Of a stretch of DNA of 64,000 nt, positions 22,130 through 32,900 are shown piece by piece (within the stretch, counting starts at the first letter, position 1; every line of letters starts with the position of its first letter). A program made the translations under genes and the position numbers. Below the pieces are notes generated by a model. It was not told where the DNA came from and made no database searches. It worked only from the letters and a program-made list of their open reading frames with translations. The stretch covers positions 1-64,000 of the forward strand of contig JAFISE010000023.1 of NCBI GenBank assembly GCA_022560025.1, in the 5' to 3' direction. This DNA is from Stagonosporopsis chrysanthemi (lineage: Eukaryota > Ascomycota > Dothideomycetes > Pleosporales > Didymellaceae).

Positions 22130-23570
22130 CTTGGGCTTGACCTGTTGTAGATGGTAATGATACATACAGCATCGGCTCGAATCGACGTGTGCGAGTTTTC
22201 CTCTCTAGTCGCTAAACAATGACAAAGTCCTTCTTTTTGGATGTGCGGTGTTGGCGAGCCATTGAACACGCAGAGCAGATCCCCAGCTTGGACTTTCAAA
22301 GACGTGAAGTCAAGTCTGCCATGTGCGGTTGTGAAGAAGGACCGCTTGTTGAAACATAAAAGGCGTGGGACCAGTGCTTGCGTCCACTCCAAGCCTGCTA
22401 GCAATTTAGAATCCAATTCTGCTTGGCTTTTACGGGTCCATTTGGGGTGGGTTCGCTGGATGGGGGATGTTTTCTTGCATGCTGCTGCTGCGCGATCAGA
22501 TCAGCGTTGAGTCTATAGATGTCGATGCCAATGCCCGATGTGAATTCTATCCAACCCCTAGACTGACGTAAATCCGGTACCGTGTAGCCACTGTGGACGC
22601 TGTAGTCGCTTACTCCCGTCTCTTTCAAAAGTCCTAGCATGCCGAAAACTCGGTCTTGCGGTGCAAAACATCTGGAACCTCCCAGCGTATATCGTGGTAC
22701 GTTTAACAAAGAAGTCATGGAACCTTGAAAGCGAAGCGCCTTCTGAACAGACACTCACTCTTGTTGTAAGTAAGTCATTGCGCTGGTTGCTGACTTCGTA
22801 GTCAACATCAGATTAGACGCTAATCTGGCAGCAGACCTTGCCAGAGTCTTTCAAACAAGCAAATGTAGCGCATGGCTTCAGTGAGCAACCGAAAACTTAT
22901 CTTATGCTTTCCGTACAGAAACAAAATGCTCTGTGCCAAAGCTGTCTCCTGTATGATCCAGAACCGCACGAACCACGGGTTCCTGAGGAGACATCTCAGG
23001 GCGTCCACATGCTCAGAGGTGCTCTGGTGCAGGTCCCAGGGCTTGCGGGCTGCATGGGTAAAGTCGCCTCTATTTCACCTCAGCTTCCTGCCGGATTTGA
23101 TGAGGTAGGGGAGACGAGACAGAATGTGCTCCACGTGTGCGTGATCCGCCATACCGAGCCATACCCACACTGTTCTTGCTCTTTTGTAGATTTGACCCAT
23201 CCGTTCGATCTGTACCATTTTCTATTCGTTATTAGCTTGGTTTATGCAGATTGCGTCGATCCAGATTGGCTGCGTAGTCAGATGTGGGCTATTCCTTCGT
23301 CGAGCCATGCATGGTAAGGCGGTGTGTAGGTTGCGGTGGACATGCAGACAGCGTTGGTCACTATTGACCAGAAACGTCTCATCCTGGGAGCCCCAGGTGT
23401 ACGAAAGGGCATCTAAATCGAGGTCTTCGTCGAGACTGACGGTTTGCAGGCTCCAGTGTAAGCCACCATTGGCTTGCGAGACAGCGGGGGTCAGGAGACG
23501 TATCTCTCCAGGTATGAGAGGAATGCAGACGTATGTTATGCGGCTCAGCGGGATCTACACGAATGTTTCT
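22130..23570 (-). pseudogene. HET-domain (heterokaryon incompatibility) gene, broken
   Basis: Read on the minus strand, HET domain blocks appear in order: LDALSYTWGS (about 23410), PIWIDAICINQANN (about 23235-23280), the QIERMGQIYKRARTVWVWLG segment, RNPWFVRFWIIQETALAQ (about 22990), then QDRVFGMLGLL (about 22650). A C-terminal block with GDLLCVFNGS lies near 22265. Within the HET frame are a TAG at 23222-23224, where the family has a Gln or Glu codon after INQxNxE, and a TGA near 23076. Another TAG at about 22820 and a frame change precede the C-terminal part. No short intron removes these stops. The intact family triggers vegetative incompatibility cell death; this copy should not be functional. 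The stops would fit C-to-T changes such as those of RIP, but the copy is not strongly AT-rich. Confidence 0.8.
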
Positions 23571-24593
23571 GGTGTGCCGTCGTGTCAGTTAGATAGATTG
23601 TTCCTCGCTGGAGGTGCTCAGAGCAAGCATGGCGGTCACGACGAGGCTGAGTCTTGGAAGCTGCAGGTGGCCTCTTGTGCGGCTGAAAAGACAGGCTGCA
23701 GGCATTGTCGACGTTAGTTGTTGCACGTCTTGTCCAGGAGGCGGTGAGATGATGCTAGAAATGCTACTCTCCATCCTACGAGATTGTGTAATCGTCCAGA
23801 TAAGTATTAGTTCTTGAAGCGTGAACGCAGCGGCCTTGAAGGCCTCCATTGGGCATCTGCAACGCTCTTTATCGGCAAATGAAAGCGCTGCAGGCTGCAT
23901 CGTGCCTGCCCAAACAATCACGAATGGAGCGATGTCACGGTTTTGTGTTCTGCCCGTGCAATCAGAGCACACGGCCCTTGTAAGCTCTTTCACCGACAGC
24001 TACGATGCGATGCCGTGCGCACACAGTCCAACCTTATTGATGCGATCAAACAACGGTGTTTCGAGGCCCACGTCGAGTCTAGTGTCGGCCAGCTGAGCTC
24101 ATTCAGACGTGTCCAGAGGAAAGTCATTATTGCAAGCATCAAAGTCTTCTACTTGCCGGAGTTGTGCGGGCTCCCCAGACGTGGAGCATGGAGAAGAGAG
24201 GCTGCTGACCGTCATGGCCACGGTGAGACGCTCGTTCGCCGGGGACTAACGGCGGGTAACGCAGCCCTAGTCAGAAAATATCTGTAACAAGGGAACCGGA
24301 TCTTGCCCGTGCGGGATAAAGGTAATAAACCCTGGAAGCCCAATAATTTCTTCCTCCCCCAACGCACTTTTCCAGGGCTTTGGATTCCTGCCCTTCGTTT
24401 TTGTTCTTGTATAGACTCTCCACTCTACGGCCGGAGCGTCTCACGAGCACGATACCCTCTGTCTTTTTGTTTTTCCCTGCATAGTTGGGCTCAGTTCTTT
24501 CGCCGCTTAAATTTCCCTACCGGCCGATAACGATAAGCCCCTCTAAAAAAGCGCAAAGCAGACTCGTCGCAGACACAGCACCGCCAGCGGGAT
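23571..24593. other. Intergenic stretch between the HET relic and the New1-type gene
   Basis: A minus-strand open frame of 134 codons (23589-23993) shows no recognised motif and is left uncalled. The last 300 bases, pyrimidine-rich in places, are the likely promoter and leader of the ABC ATPase gene. Confidence 0.45.
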
Positions 24594-27500
24594 ATGCCAC
24601 ACTCTGAGTCGCCTGCCATGGCCTCTCCTATTGCCGTCGACAAGACCGGCACTGCGCCCGCGCCCTCGGTCGAGGACGTCCAGGCGTTCCTGACCAGCAT
24701 CGTCACGGCGAAGACATCGCACGCCTCGGTCGACGCTGCCTACGCCCTCACCGAACTCCTCCAGAACTCGGTCGGCTTCCGCGGCCTTCATGGCTATGGC
24801 GTCCTCGACTCGCTCAAGAAGTCGGCGACCAACAAGAAGGACGCCGTCCAGCGCGAGGGCGCTATGAACGGCGTTGGCGCGCTTTTCGAGCGCTTCCCGC
24901 GCGCGCAGAAGCTGACTGAGGTCATCTTCCTCGTCCAGGACGAGACCCTGCTGTCCATCACAATCGACTCGCTCTCAGACAAGGCTGCGCCCGTCAGGGA
25001 GTCGGCCAAGTATGCGCTCGACTCGCTGTTCGACAACCTCTCCGCCGAGGCCAGGGTCTTCGGCCTCCTGCCTGCGCTCATGAAGTATCTCGGAAAGAAG
25101 TCCGGAAAGTGGCAGGGCGCCGTTGGCGCTCTTGAGCTGATCGGCCGCATGGCTGACAAGGCCAAAATGGGCATGGAGAGCCTCGAGGTCGAGCAGGAGA
25201 AGGACGTTCTCCGCGAGGCTATGGGCAAGAAGCTCGAGGCACTTATCCCCGTTGTCGAGAGCTTCATGCACGACCTCAAGACCGAGGTTTGTACCTCATA
25301 AACCCCGATTCTACGCATTTGCTAATCCGTACTGCAGGTCGCAAAGCAGGCTGTCAAGACAATGAACAGCCTCACTACCCTCCTCCAGAACGACGATATC
25401 GCACCCCGGATACCTCTGCTCGTCAAGGCTATTGAGGATCCCTCCACACAGAGTCTGCAGAAGGCCATCCACGCTCTCTCGCAGACCACCTTCGTCGCCA
25501 TTGTCACATCGCCCGTTCTCGCCATGGTCACACCGCTGCTCGAGCGCTCCCTGAACAACCCCAACACAACCCAGGAAGTCACTCGCCAGACCGTTGTAGT
25601 CGTCGAGAACTTGACCAAGCTCGTCCACGACCCTATCGAGGCTCGCGCTTTCCTGCCCAAGCTGAGGCCTGGCGTCAAGGCTGTCGTCGACCGCGCTTCC
25701 ATGCCCGAAGTCCGCGAGATTGGTGGTCGTGCGCTGGCTGTCATCGACTCTGCCATCGCAGACAAGGACGGTAATGTCGAGCACGGCGCTCTTGCCCGTG
25801 TTTCGCCTTTCGAGGTCTCCCTCACCCTGGAGAAGTCCATCAAGAGCGCTGGCGGTCTGCTGAACTTACCTGGCGATGCTGAGCTTTGGGCGGTTGCAAA
25901 GACTTACCTCTCCACTATGATCGCCGAAGACGTACACGAGCGTCAGATCAAGCGCATCCAGCCGCTCATTGCTCCGTACCTCAAGCCCTTGATGAATGCC
26001 GATGACGCTGAGAAGGCCACAGAGGCCATCGCTCAGTTCTACATCGACGAGGACCACCGCAAGTTCGGTCAGCCAGTCGTTGAGGATGACGGCGAGACCG
26101 AGATCGTCAACGCTACCTTCTCCCTTGGTTACGGTGGTATGTTGCTTCTCTCGCACACCAACCTGCGCCTTCTTAAGGGTCATCGCTACGGTCTTTGCGG
26201 TCGCAACGGTGCTGGAAAGTCCACACTCATGCGCAGTATTGCCAACGGCAAGCTTGAGGGTTTCCCTCCTCAGGACGAGGTCAGGACATGCTTCGTCGAG
26301 CACAACCAGGGTGAAGATGCCGAGATCACCATCTTGGAATACATTGTCAAGGACCCTCGCTTCAAGGACGAGACCCAGGAGCGCATCATTGAGGTCTTGG
26401 AGGAAGTTGGTTTCACTTCCGGTCCTGAGGGCAGGCAGTCGAACAAGGTTGGCTCTTTGTCCGGAGGTTGGAAGATGAAGCTTGCTTTGGCTCGTGCTAT
26501 GCTTATGCGTGCGGACGTCCTCTTGCTTGACGAGCCTACTAACCACTTGGATGTTGCCAATGTTGCTTGGCTGCAGGAGTACCTCAAGAGCCACACTGAG
26601 ATCACCAGCTTGATTGTTTCTCACGACTCTGGATTCCTCGACGCTGTTTGCACAGACATCTACCATTACGAGCAGAAGAAGCTTGTTTGCTACAAGGGTA
26701 ACCTTGCCGACTTTGTCAGGCAGAAGCCCGAAGGCAAGAGTTACTACACCCTTTCTGCCTCGCAGGTCCAGTTCAAGTTCCCTGCTCCTGGAATCTTGAC
26801 CGGTGTCAAATCCAACACTCGCTCCATTCTTCGTATGACCGACTGCACATTCACGTACCCGGGCTCGGCTAAGCCGTCGCTCTACAACGCGTCCTGCAAT
26901 CTGTCGCTATCCTCCCGAGTTGCTATCATCGGTGCCAATGGTGCCGGTAAATCCACTCTTATCAAGATCCTTACCGGTGAGGTTATCCCCCAGGATGGAA
27001 AGGTCGAGAAGCACCCCAACTTGCGTATTGGATACATCAAGCAACACGCTCTTGAGCACGTCGAGATGCACTTGGAGAAGACACCGAACCAGTACCTGCA
27101 ATGGCGTTACGCAAACGGTGATGACCGCGAAGTTTTGATGAAGCAGACTCGTGTTCTTACAGACGAGGATAAGGCACAGATGGAGACACCTATCGATCTT
27201 GGCGATGGCAAGGGTGCTCGCAAGATTGAAGCCTTGATTGGTCGTCAGAAGTACAAGAAGACCTTCCAGTACGAGGTCAAGTGGCTTCACATGCTCCCCA
27301 AGTTCAACTCCATGATTTCGCGCGAGACTTTGTTGGAGAAGGGCTTCCAGAAGCTCATCCAGGAGTTTGACGATCACGAGGCGTCTCGCGAGGGTCTTGG
27401 TTACCGTGTCCTTGAGCCCAAGGTCATCTCCAAGCACTTCGAGGATCTTGGTATGGATCCCGAAATTGCCAACCATAACGAGATCTCTGGTCTTTCTGGA

Positions 27501-28062
27501 GGTCAGAAAGTCAAGGTTGTGCTTGCTGGTGCCATGTGGAACAACCCTCATCTCCTCGTCCTCGACGAGCCGACCAACTTCTTGGATCGTGACTCTCTTG
27601 GTGGTCTTGCGGTTGCTATTCGCGACTACAAGGGTGGTGTTATCATGATTTCCCACAACGAAGAGTTCGTCGGCGCTCTCTGCCCCGAGCAGTGGCACGT
27701 CATTGACGGCCGCGTTCAGCACAAAGGCCACCTTGCTGTCGACATGGGTCGCTTCGAGGACTCCCGTCCTGGATCGTCTGTCGCTAGCAGCAACGTCAGC
27801 TCCGCAGCCCCCAGCTCCGCCGGCACACCGATGGGCTCCGACGTCGAGGGCTCCAAGGATGACATGAAGTTCAAGTCGAAGAAGAAGAAGAAGATGACCA
27901 AGAAGGAGATGAAGGACCGCGAGGTCAGGCGCAGACTGCGATACATTGACTGGCTCAACAGCCCTAAGGTAAGCCCTTCACTCATATGCACAACTCAACA
28001 ACGTACTGACAACTTCACAGGGCACTCCCCAGCCTCCTAATACCGACGACGAGGCCGAGTAA
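24594..28062 (+). CDS. NEW1: New1/Elf1-type ABCF ATPase (EF3 family translation factor)
   Basis: A cytosolic ribosome-associated ATPase of the fungal EF3/New1 group. Three exons (24594-25286, 25338-27968, 28021-28062) give 1121 residues. Order: HEAT-repeat region (about 20-380); ABC domain 1 with Walker A GRNGAGKST (about 520), signature LSGGWKMKLALARA (about 604) and Walker B DEPTNHLD; ABC domain 2 with Walker A GANGAGKST (about 763). Domain 2 is interrupted by a chromodomain-like insert (about 860-920: FQYEVKW, then FDDHEASREGLGYR), followed by LSGGQKVKVVLAGAMW (about 950) and DEPTNFLD. A Lys-rich tail ends in GTPQPPNTDDEAE. The N-terminal HEAT wording and length fit the proteins annotated in Aspergilli as the [NU+] prion formation protein rather than canonical EF3 (about 1050 residues); this choice is my inference. 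The first intron uses the weak donor GTTTGT. A second ATG lies 8 codons in. Confidence 0.88.
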
Positions 28063-28536
28063 ATGATTGTTGATACGACATGATATCTTAGACTAGTTGC
28101 ATTTTTTGGCGTTCTAGAGGATAAATCCTGGGTTTTGCATTGCCGTGCTTATAGATCATGACGACTCACGAGGTTGGCAATCTCTCTATTCAGCAGACCA
28201 AAAGCATTTTTTATCACATTCAATCTTTGTTTCATGCAAGACACTGGTTGTCTCATCCTTTCTAACCAGCTCTTCTTTTGCACCAAAGTCTTCCTCCCTT
28301 AACCTATGCTAAACTATCACTACACGAGACAGCGAGATTGAAGGTGTATTTGATGGTATTTCTTGACACGCGCTAATGTCTACGAGATGCACCGCAATTA
28401 CTTACTGGAGGGTAGTCGTTGCCCTCGTAGCTCGGAGTCCTATCCGGTACACACTTGTCGTCAGTCCCTCCCGCAACATATATCGATGTCCCTCTTGACA
28501 GTGCGTCGAAGTACCAAGCTGTCTATCGTACGGCTT
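28063..28536. other. Convergent 3' region between the ABC ATPase and kinase genes
   Basis: Both neighbouring genes end here (tail to tail). No coding sequence is recognised; it presumably holds the two 3' UTRs. Confidence 0.55.
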
Positions 28537-29613
28537 TCAGACCAGCTTGTCAGCAGAGTACACATCAATGTAACTATCGATCAGAGGGACTAGCTCTGCT
28601 GCCAACTCCGCAGAAGTGACTCGTGCCAAAGAAGGCCCTTCGAACAGCTTCTTGTACCAGTGTTGCAGCTCATCACTGAACGGTACATACGCCCGTGAGA
28701 TCACTTTGTCATCATCATAGCAGTCCTGCAATGCCGGCGCTGACAGGTTCAACGGCCGATAGGCTGCAGAGAACTTATTCCGCCATTCACGCGTCTTCCA
28801 CAACGCATTCTGGCCTACAAGTTTCGGGTAAGGCAGGTCCAGCTTGTGCAGCCAAGAAGCCACCATCTTCCGTGACTGTATAGGGGAGATCCCAAGAGCA
28901 AACTCCTGGATCGTAGCGCCTAGTGCCCACATGTCCCCTGCTGGCGTCGCAGGCTGGTTCCTCGACCGCTCACATAGCGGTGGCGCATAATCCACCGTCC
29001 CCGCCCAACCGCGTCCATTCCCATCTACAGGAGGCCACTGCTCCGCACGGGAGAAGTCACACAGCTTGAACACCGGTAACGCCGGTATCCCACGCTCCAT
29101 CCACTGCCCCGGGCGAAACACCAGCACATTAGCAGACTTCACATCGCGGTGCACCACCCCACACTCCCCGTGCACCCACGCCAGCGCCAGCACCAAGTCC
29201 CTAAACAGCTTCCACACCCCAATCTCCGGTACCCCGTACGGCCGCTCCGCCCGGAACTCCTGGTCGCGCCACAGCTCGCGGTACATGTGCAGATCGCCAA
29301 AGTGCGCAGCCATCGAGAACAGCACGGGGAGCAGCATCGCCCCGAACTGCGGGCGGTAGGCGAGCATGTGCGCGATGTTCTCGTGCTTGCCGTGGGACTC
29401 GAGGCGGGAGAGGGCGCGTGCTTCACGGCGGATGGCGGAGGGGGTGTCTGGCTCCCCTGGACGGGGGTATTTCACGGCGACGAGCAGGGAGGTGCGACGG
29501 TGATAGTACGCGAGCACAACGCCGTCGGCGCCATGGCCGAGCTGGCGGTGCGGGCGGAAGTGGCGTTTGAAGTCGTCGAGGTCGGCGGTGATGAGGGGGT
29601 GGTCGTCTTCCAT
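28537..29613 (-). CDS. Divergent protein kinase with DFS in place of DFG
   Basis: A single exon of 358 residues spanning a full kinase domain. Visible elements are the Gly loop LGHGADGVVLAYY (25-37), the ATP-binding Lys48 in VAVK, and the candidate helix-C Glu64 in RREARALSRL. The catalytic loop VHRDVKSANVL (154-164) has HRD intact. The metal-binding motif is CDFS (185-188) instead of DFG, followed by YAPPL (APP instead of APE) and DMWALGATI in helix F. The Lys, HRD Asp and DFS Asp are all present, so activity is possible despite the two departures. The closest general look is of fungal STE/CMGC-like orphan kinases; the substrate is unknown. It is tandem, same strand, with the larger VWA/RING gene 384 bp upstream. 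Confidence 0.85.
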   Translation of the reverse strand: MEDDHPLITADLDDFKRHFRPHRQLGHGADGVVLAYYHRRTSLLVAVKYPRPGEPDTPSAIRREARALSRLESHGKHENIAHMLAYRPQFGAMLLPVLFSMAAHFGDLHMYRELWRDQEFRAERPYGVPEIGVWKLFRDLVLALAWVHGECGVVHRDVKSANVLVFRPGQWMERGIPALPVFKLCDFSRAEQWPPVDGNGRGWAGTVDYAPPLCERSRNQPATPAGDMWALGATIQEFALGISPIQSRKMVASWLHKLDLPYPKLVGQNALWKTREWRNKFSAAYRPLNLSAPALQDCYDDDKVISRAYVPFSDELQHWYKKLFEGPSLARVTSAELAAELVPLIDSYIDVYSADKLV

Positions 29614-29996
29614 TCTGCTCAGTAGATGGGAGACTGGTGGTTAGATAGGTGGTTGCTTAGAGTGAGGACTATTACTGTACAGGGCGGTTGGCTTCTATAT
29701 GCGCAGAATCAGGCATTGCAGAAGTGAAAACTGTTGGCTGCGAACAGTGTCTCCGAGCATGATGTGTACACTATGCAGGTCCGTGATGTACGCTCGCTGA
29801 GGATGATATTGTGTTGCACCCAAGCAGATGCTCCCAAAATTATGCACAATGTCTTGATTCCTTCCACGTTCGAAACGCTCAACCCATCGGCTGGTCATTA
29901 CTTTTCAAGAAACACTTCTCCCAGTATCAGCAAGGACCAGTACAGACAAACCATGTAACCCATGCTTATACATACTCAGCCACTTCCCCGCAGCTA
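29614..29996. other. Intergenic stretch between kinase gene and VWA/RING gene
   Basis: Short spacer between two minus-strand genes. It holds the kinase promoter and the 3' end of the upstream gene. No coding sequence is recognised. Confidence 0.5.
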
Positions 29997-32900
29997 CTAC
30001 TCCTCCTCATCCCAAGAATCATACCCCATCCCATCCCCACCCTCATAAAGCCCCCCATGCACCACATTCAGATGCTCATACACTTCACCTGCCGATGCGC
30101 CCTGCTCCCCACACGCCCAACACCAATGCGCCCCACAATGACATGTCATATGATCGCACCCATACGTCTTCTGCACCGCAACCTTACATCCCGGACACTC
30201 CTTGACTGAACACTCGAGTCTCGCGCGTGCATGTGTCGCATTTCTCAGCCGCTGCTGGGCCGCCATGCCCGCCTCACCCATCCTGGCTACGCGCTCGGCT
30301 TCAAGCCGAGCCTGCTGCTCAGCACGCCGTGCCTCAGCGAGCGCCGCGTCGTCGCAGTCTGCACACTTCCAATTCTGGAGCGCGTCGGGGGCACCGCGCG
30401 CACACTGCCGTTCCATCAGCCGCTGTGCGCGGTTGCAGTGCGCGCACCATGCGTGGATCCATTCGCCGCGCTCTTCGTAAGCGAGCTTCAGGTTGCTAAC
30501 AGCGTGGATGCCCTTCCCGTACGTGGCGAGGGTGCGTGCGGCGGGTGCGCGGCGGCAGAAAGGGCAGAAGAGGGCGGCAGTGTTGATGAGTGAGCCAGGG
30601 CGGTTGAGGCCGTACCAGTTGTCAAGACAGGCGGCGCAGATGCTTTGGTGGCAGCCGCGGCGGCGACAAGCGGGGAGAAGACGCGGCTTGGGGAGTTCGG
30701 TGAAGCAGAGACTGCAGGGTGAACGTTCTGCTGTGCGGCGCTGGGTCCAGGAGCGGAGGGTGGTGGTTAGGGTGGAGATGTTGCGGATTTGCTTGCCGTT
30801 GAGGGTGAGTTGTGTGTCTGGACTGAGGACGGGGAGCACAATGACATTAGCGAGGAAGGATTCGATGCCTATTGCAGTGATAATCTTGAAGAGGCTGCGC
30901 TTGAAGGGCTGCTCGAGCGTGTTGCTTCTGTTTTGCAAGAGCCAGTCTTGCCCGTTCTCCTTGCAGAGCTGCTTAGCATTTGTGTCGACGCCGACGATAG
31001 TTCTCATGCCATCGACACAAGCTGTGCACTGGAAAGGCCTTATCAGCATATGTCGCCACTCACTAGGCCAGATGACCTTGCTGAGGCACTTGGTACACTC
31101 CACAGTGGGGGCCGGGTCGTTGAGACGCTGCTCTGGTAAGAGACTGGCCTGCATGCGGCAGTAATGACACTTTGCTCGTACGTTGAGATCGGCAGTGTTG
31201 TAGCACACGTACTGTGCACGACAAGTGTGAGTACTACATTCAACCCATGCAATCTTCGTCGATGCAGTGTCTTCGGGGGTGACACTGCTTCGAAGTGCCT
31301 TTTCTCTTTCCACGGCAGAGTCGTATGTTGAAGTCATGCAAATACCACACCTGCCCCCCGTATTCTCAGCCATGATTGAGATAGAGCGAGGGAATTTGCA
31401 ACTTCGACACAAGACCACGTGACCAACAGGTGCTTGGGTCTTTGCAGGCGTGTAGCCAATCTTGACCGTGAGAGTGGTCAGGAGGTTTGTGCCCGTATGA
31501 TGGTAGGTAACAAGACGCTCGAATAGCTGACGATTGTTTTCCAGCAGAAGTCCCTCGTTGCTCAGATGACCGTCACGGAGTTTCATTTGCTTTCTGTACT
31601 CGGCGTCCGCGTCAAGCAGCAAGCCCAAGCAGCTCGAGTTCCAAGTCTCCGGTACATCAAGGTTGTTCCATTTATCGCGCCAGAATAGCATAGCTGCGCA
31701 CGCTGGCTCGAACAAAGGCTTTAAGCCTATTCTGATGGCAAGCGCCGCCAGAATACTCGCAGGACGAGCAGCAAGCATCGAGCCTGGCAGTACAATATGT
31801 AGAAGAATCTTCCAGAACCTCCATCCGAATTCCGGAGATGCTGATGCAATGGGAATCTTGGGGACCTCTGCATTTGACATGGCTGCTATATGTGCCGGCA
31901 GTTCCGCTGCAGATTCGACATAGGTGATCCTAGTGAGGACTTTTCCGAGGCGACGGAGGATACGGCCGTCGCAGGACCTCCCAATCTCCAGGAGCTCATC
32001 TCGACGGAAGGTGGATAAAGGTTGGTCTATCTCATCGTCTTCGTCATGGTCGTGCTGCGCCCCTTTCGCTCTGGCAGGTGCAAAGCTGATGGTAGGATCC
32101 AGAAAGACACAGGGAAACTGCTGATGCTCAGGTACGTTATCGAGAAATTCTGTGATTTCACCGGCGTAATCGTAGGACTCCTCGAGCCAGTTTTTCATGC
32201 GTACCTTCTCTTTTCCGTCCGCAGCTCTGTCGATGTGAAAGCCAAACGAAGTAATGAGCTTCTCTCGAGCAGGATTGTCGCGATCGTTGCAGACAGCCCG
32301 CCACAGGACACCGAAGACGGGGTTAAGAGCCATAGAGGATACATCTGTCTCAATGATGTCTTGCAGCTGCTCTACCACAACAGCCTTGTAGGCCATGTCC
32401 TCAACATACCGCTTGGCAAAATCCATGATGGGTGTCTTTCTTTTGGGTAGATGTGTCTCGAGTAAACTTGATGTGACCCAGGCTTTCGCAAGGTTGTCTT
32501 CCAGCCACAGAAGCTGGTCTCGCTGCTGTTGCGCCTCAAACAATTTGGGGTTCATGAATATGTTCTTTCCTGTTGGCTTCTTGTTGACAGTCCAGAAGTA
32601 GGAACTGGCAAGCTCGTCCTGCTCGGTAGTGATCTTGCCGATGTTCTTCCTGTTCTTGTATCGCATTAGTTTCGCATTCATGACGTTCTCGACGCCTGCT
32701 TTACCAGCACCCATCCACGCCAACAGCACCTCAATGGTGATCTGAGCAATGCTGTGAGGTTCAGAGTCTGTCAGGGTGAAGCAGGCTCCTCGTGTAATGG
32801 TGCTGAGGTATGTGTAGTATCCACCATGCAGCGGTCGACTGCCAATGAATTCGTCTAAAATGCAGAAGACTTGAGCTTTCTTCTCCCCCTCATGGAGCAA

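Noticed and set aside
23589..23993. Minus-strand frame of 134 codons upstream of the HET relic
   Set aside because: Could be the HET gene's 5' part, but no motif continues into the HET frame and no splice chain links them.
25866..27731. Two long antisense frames inside the ABC ATPase gene
   Set aside because: Low-stop antisense of a strongly codon-biased gene; no motifs.
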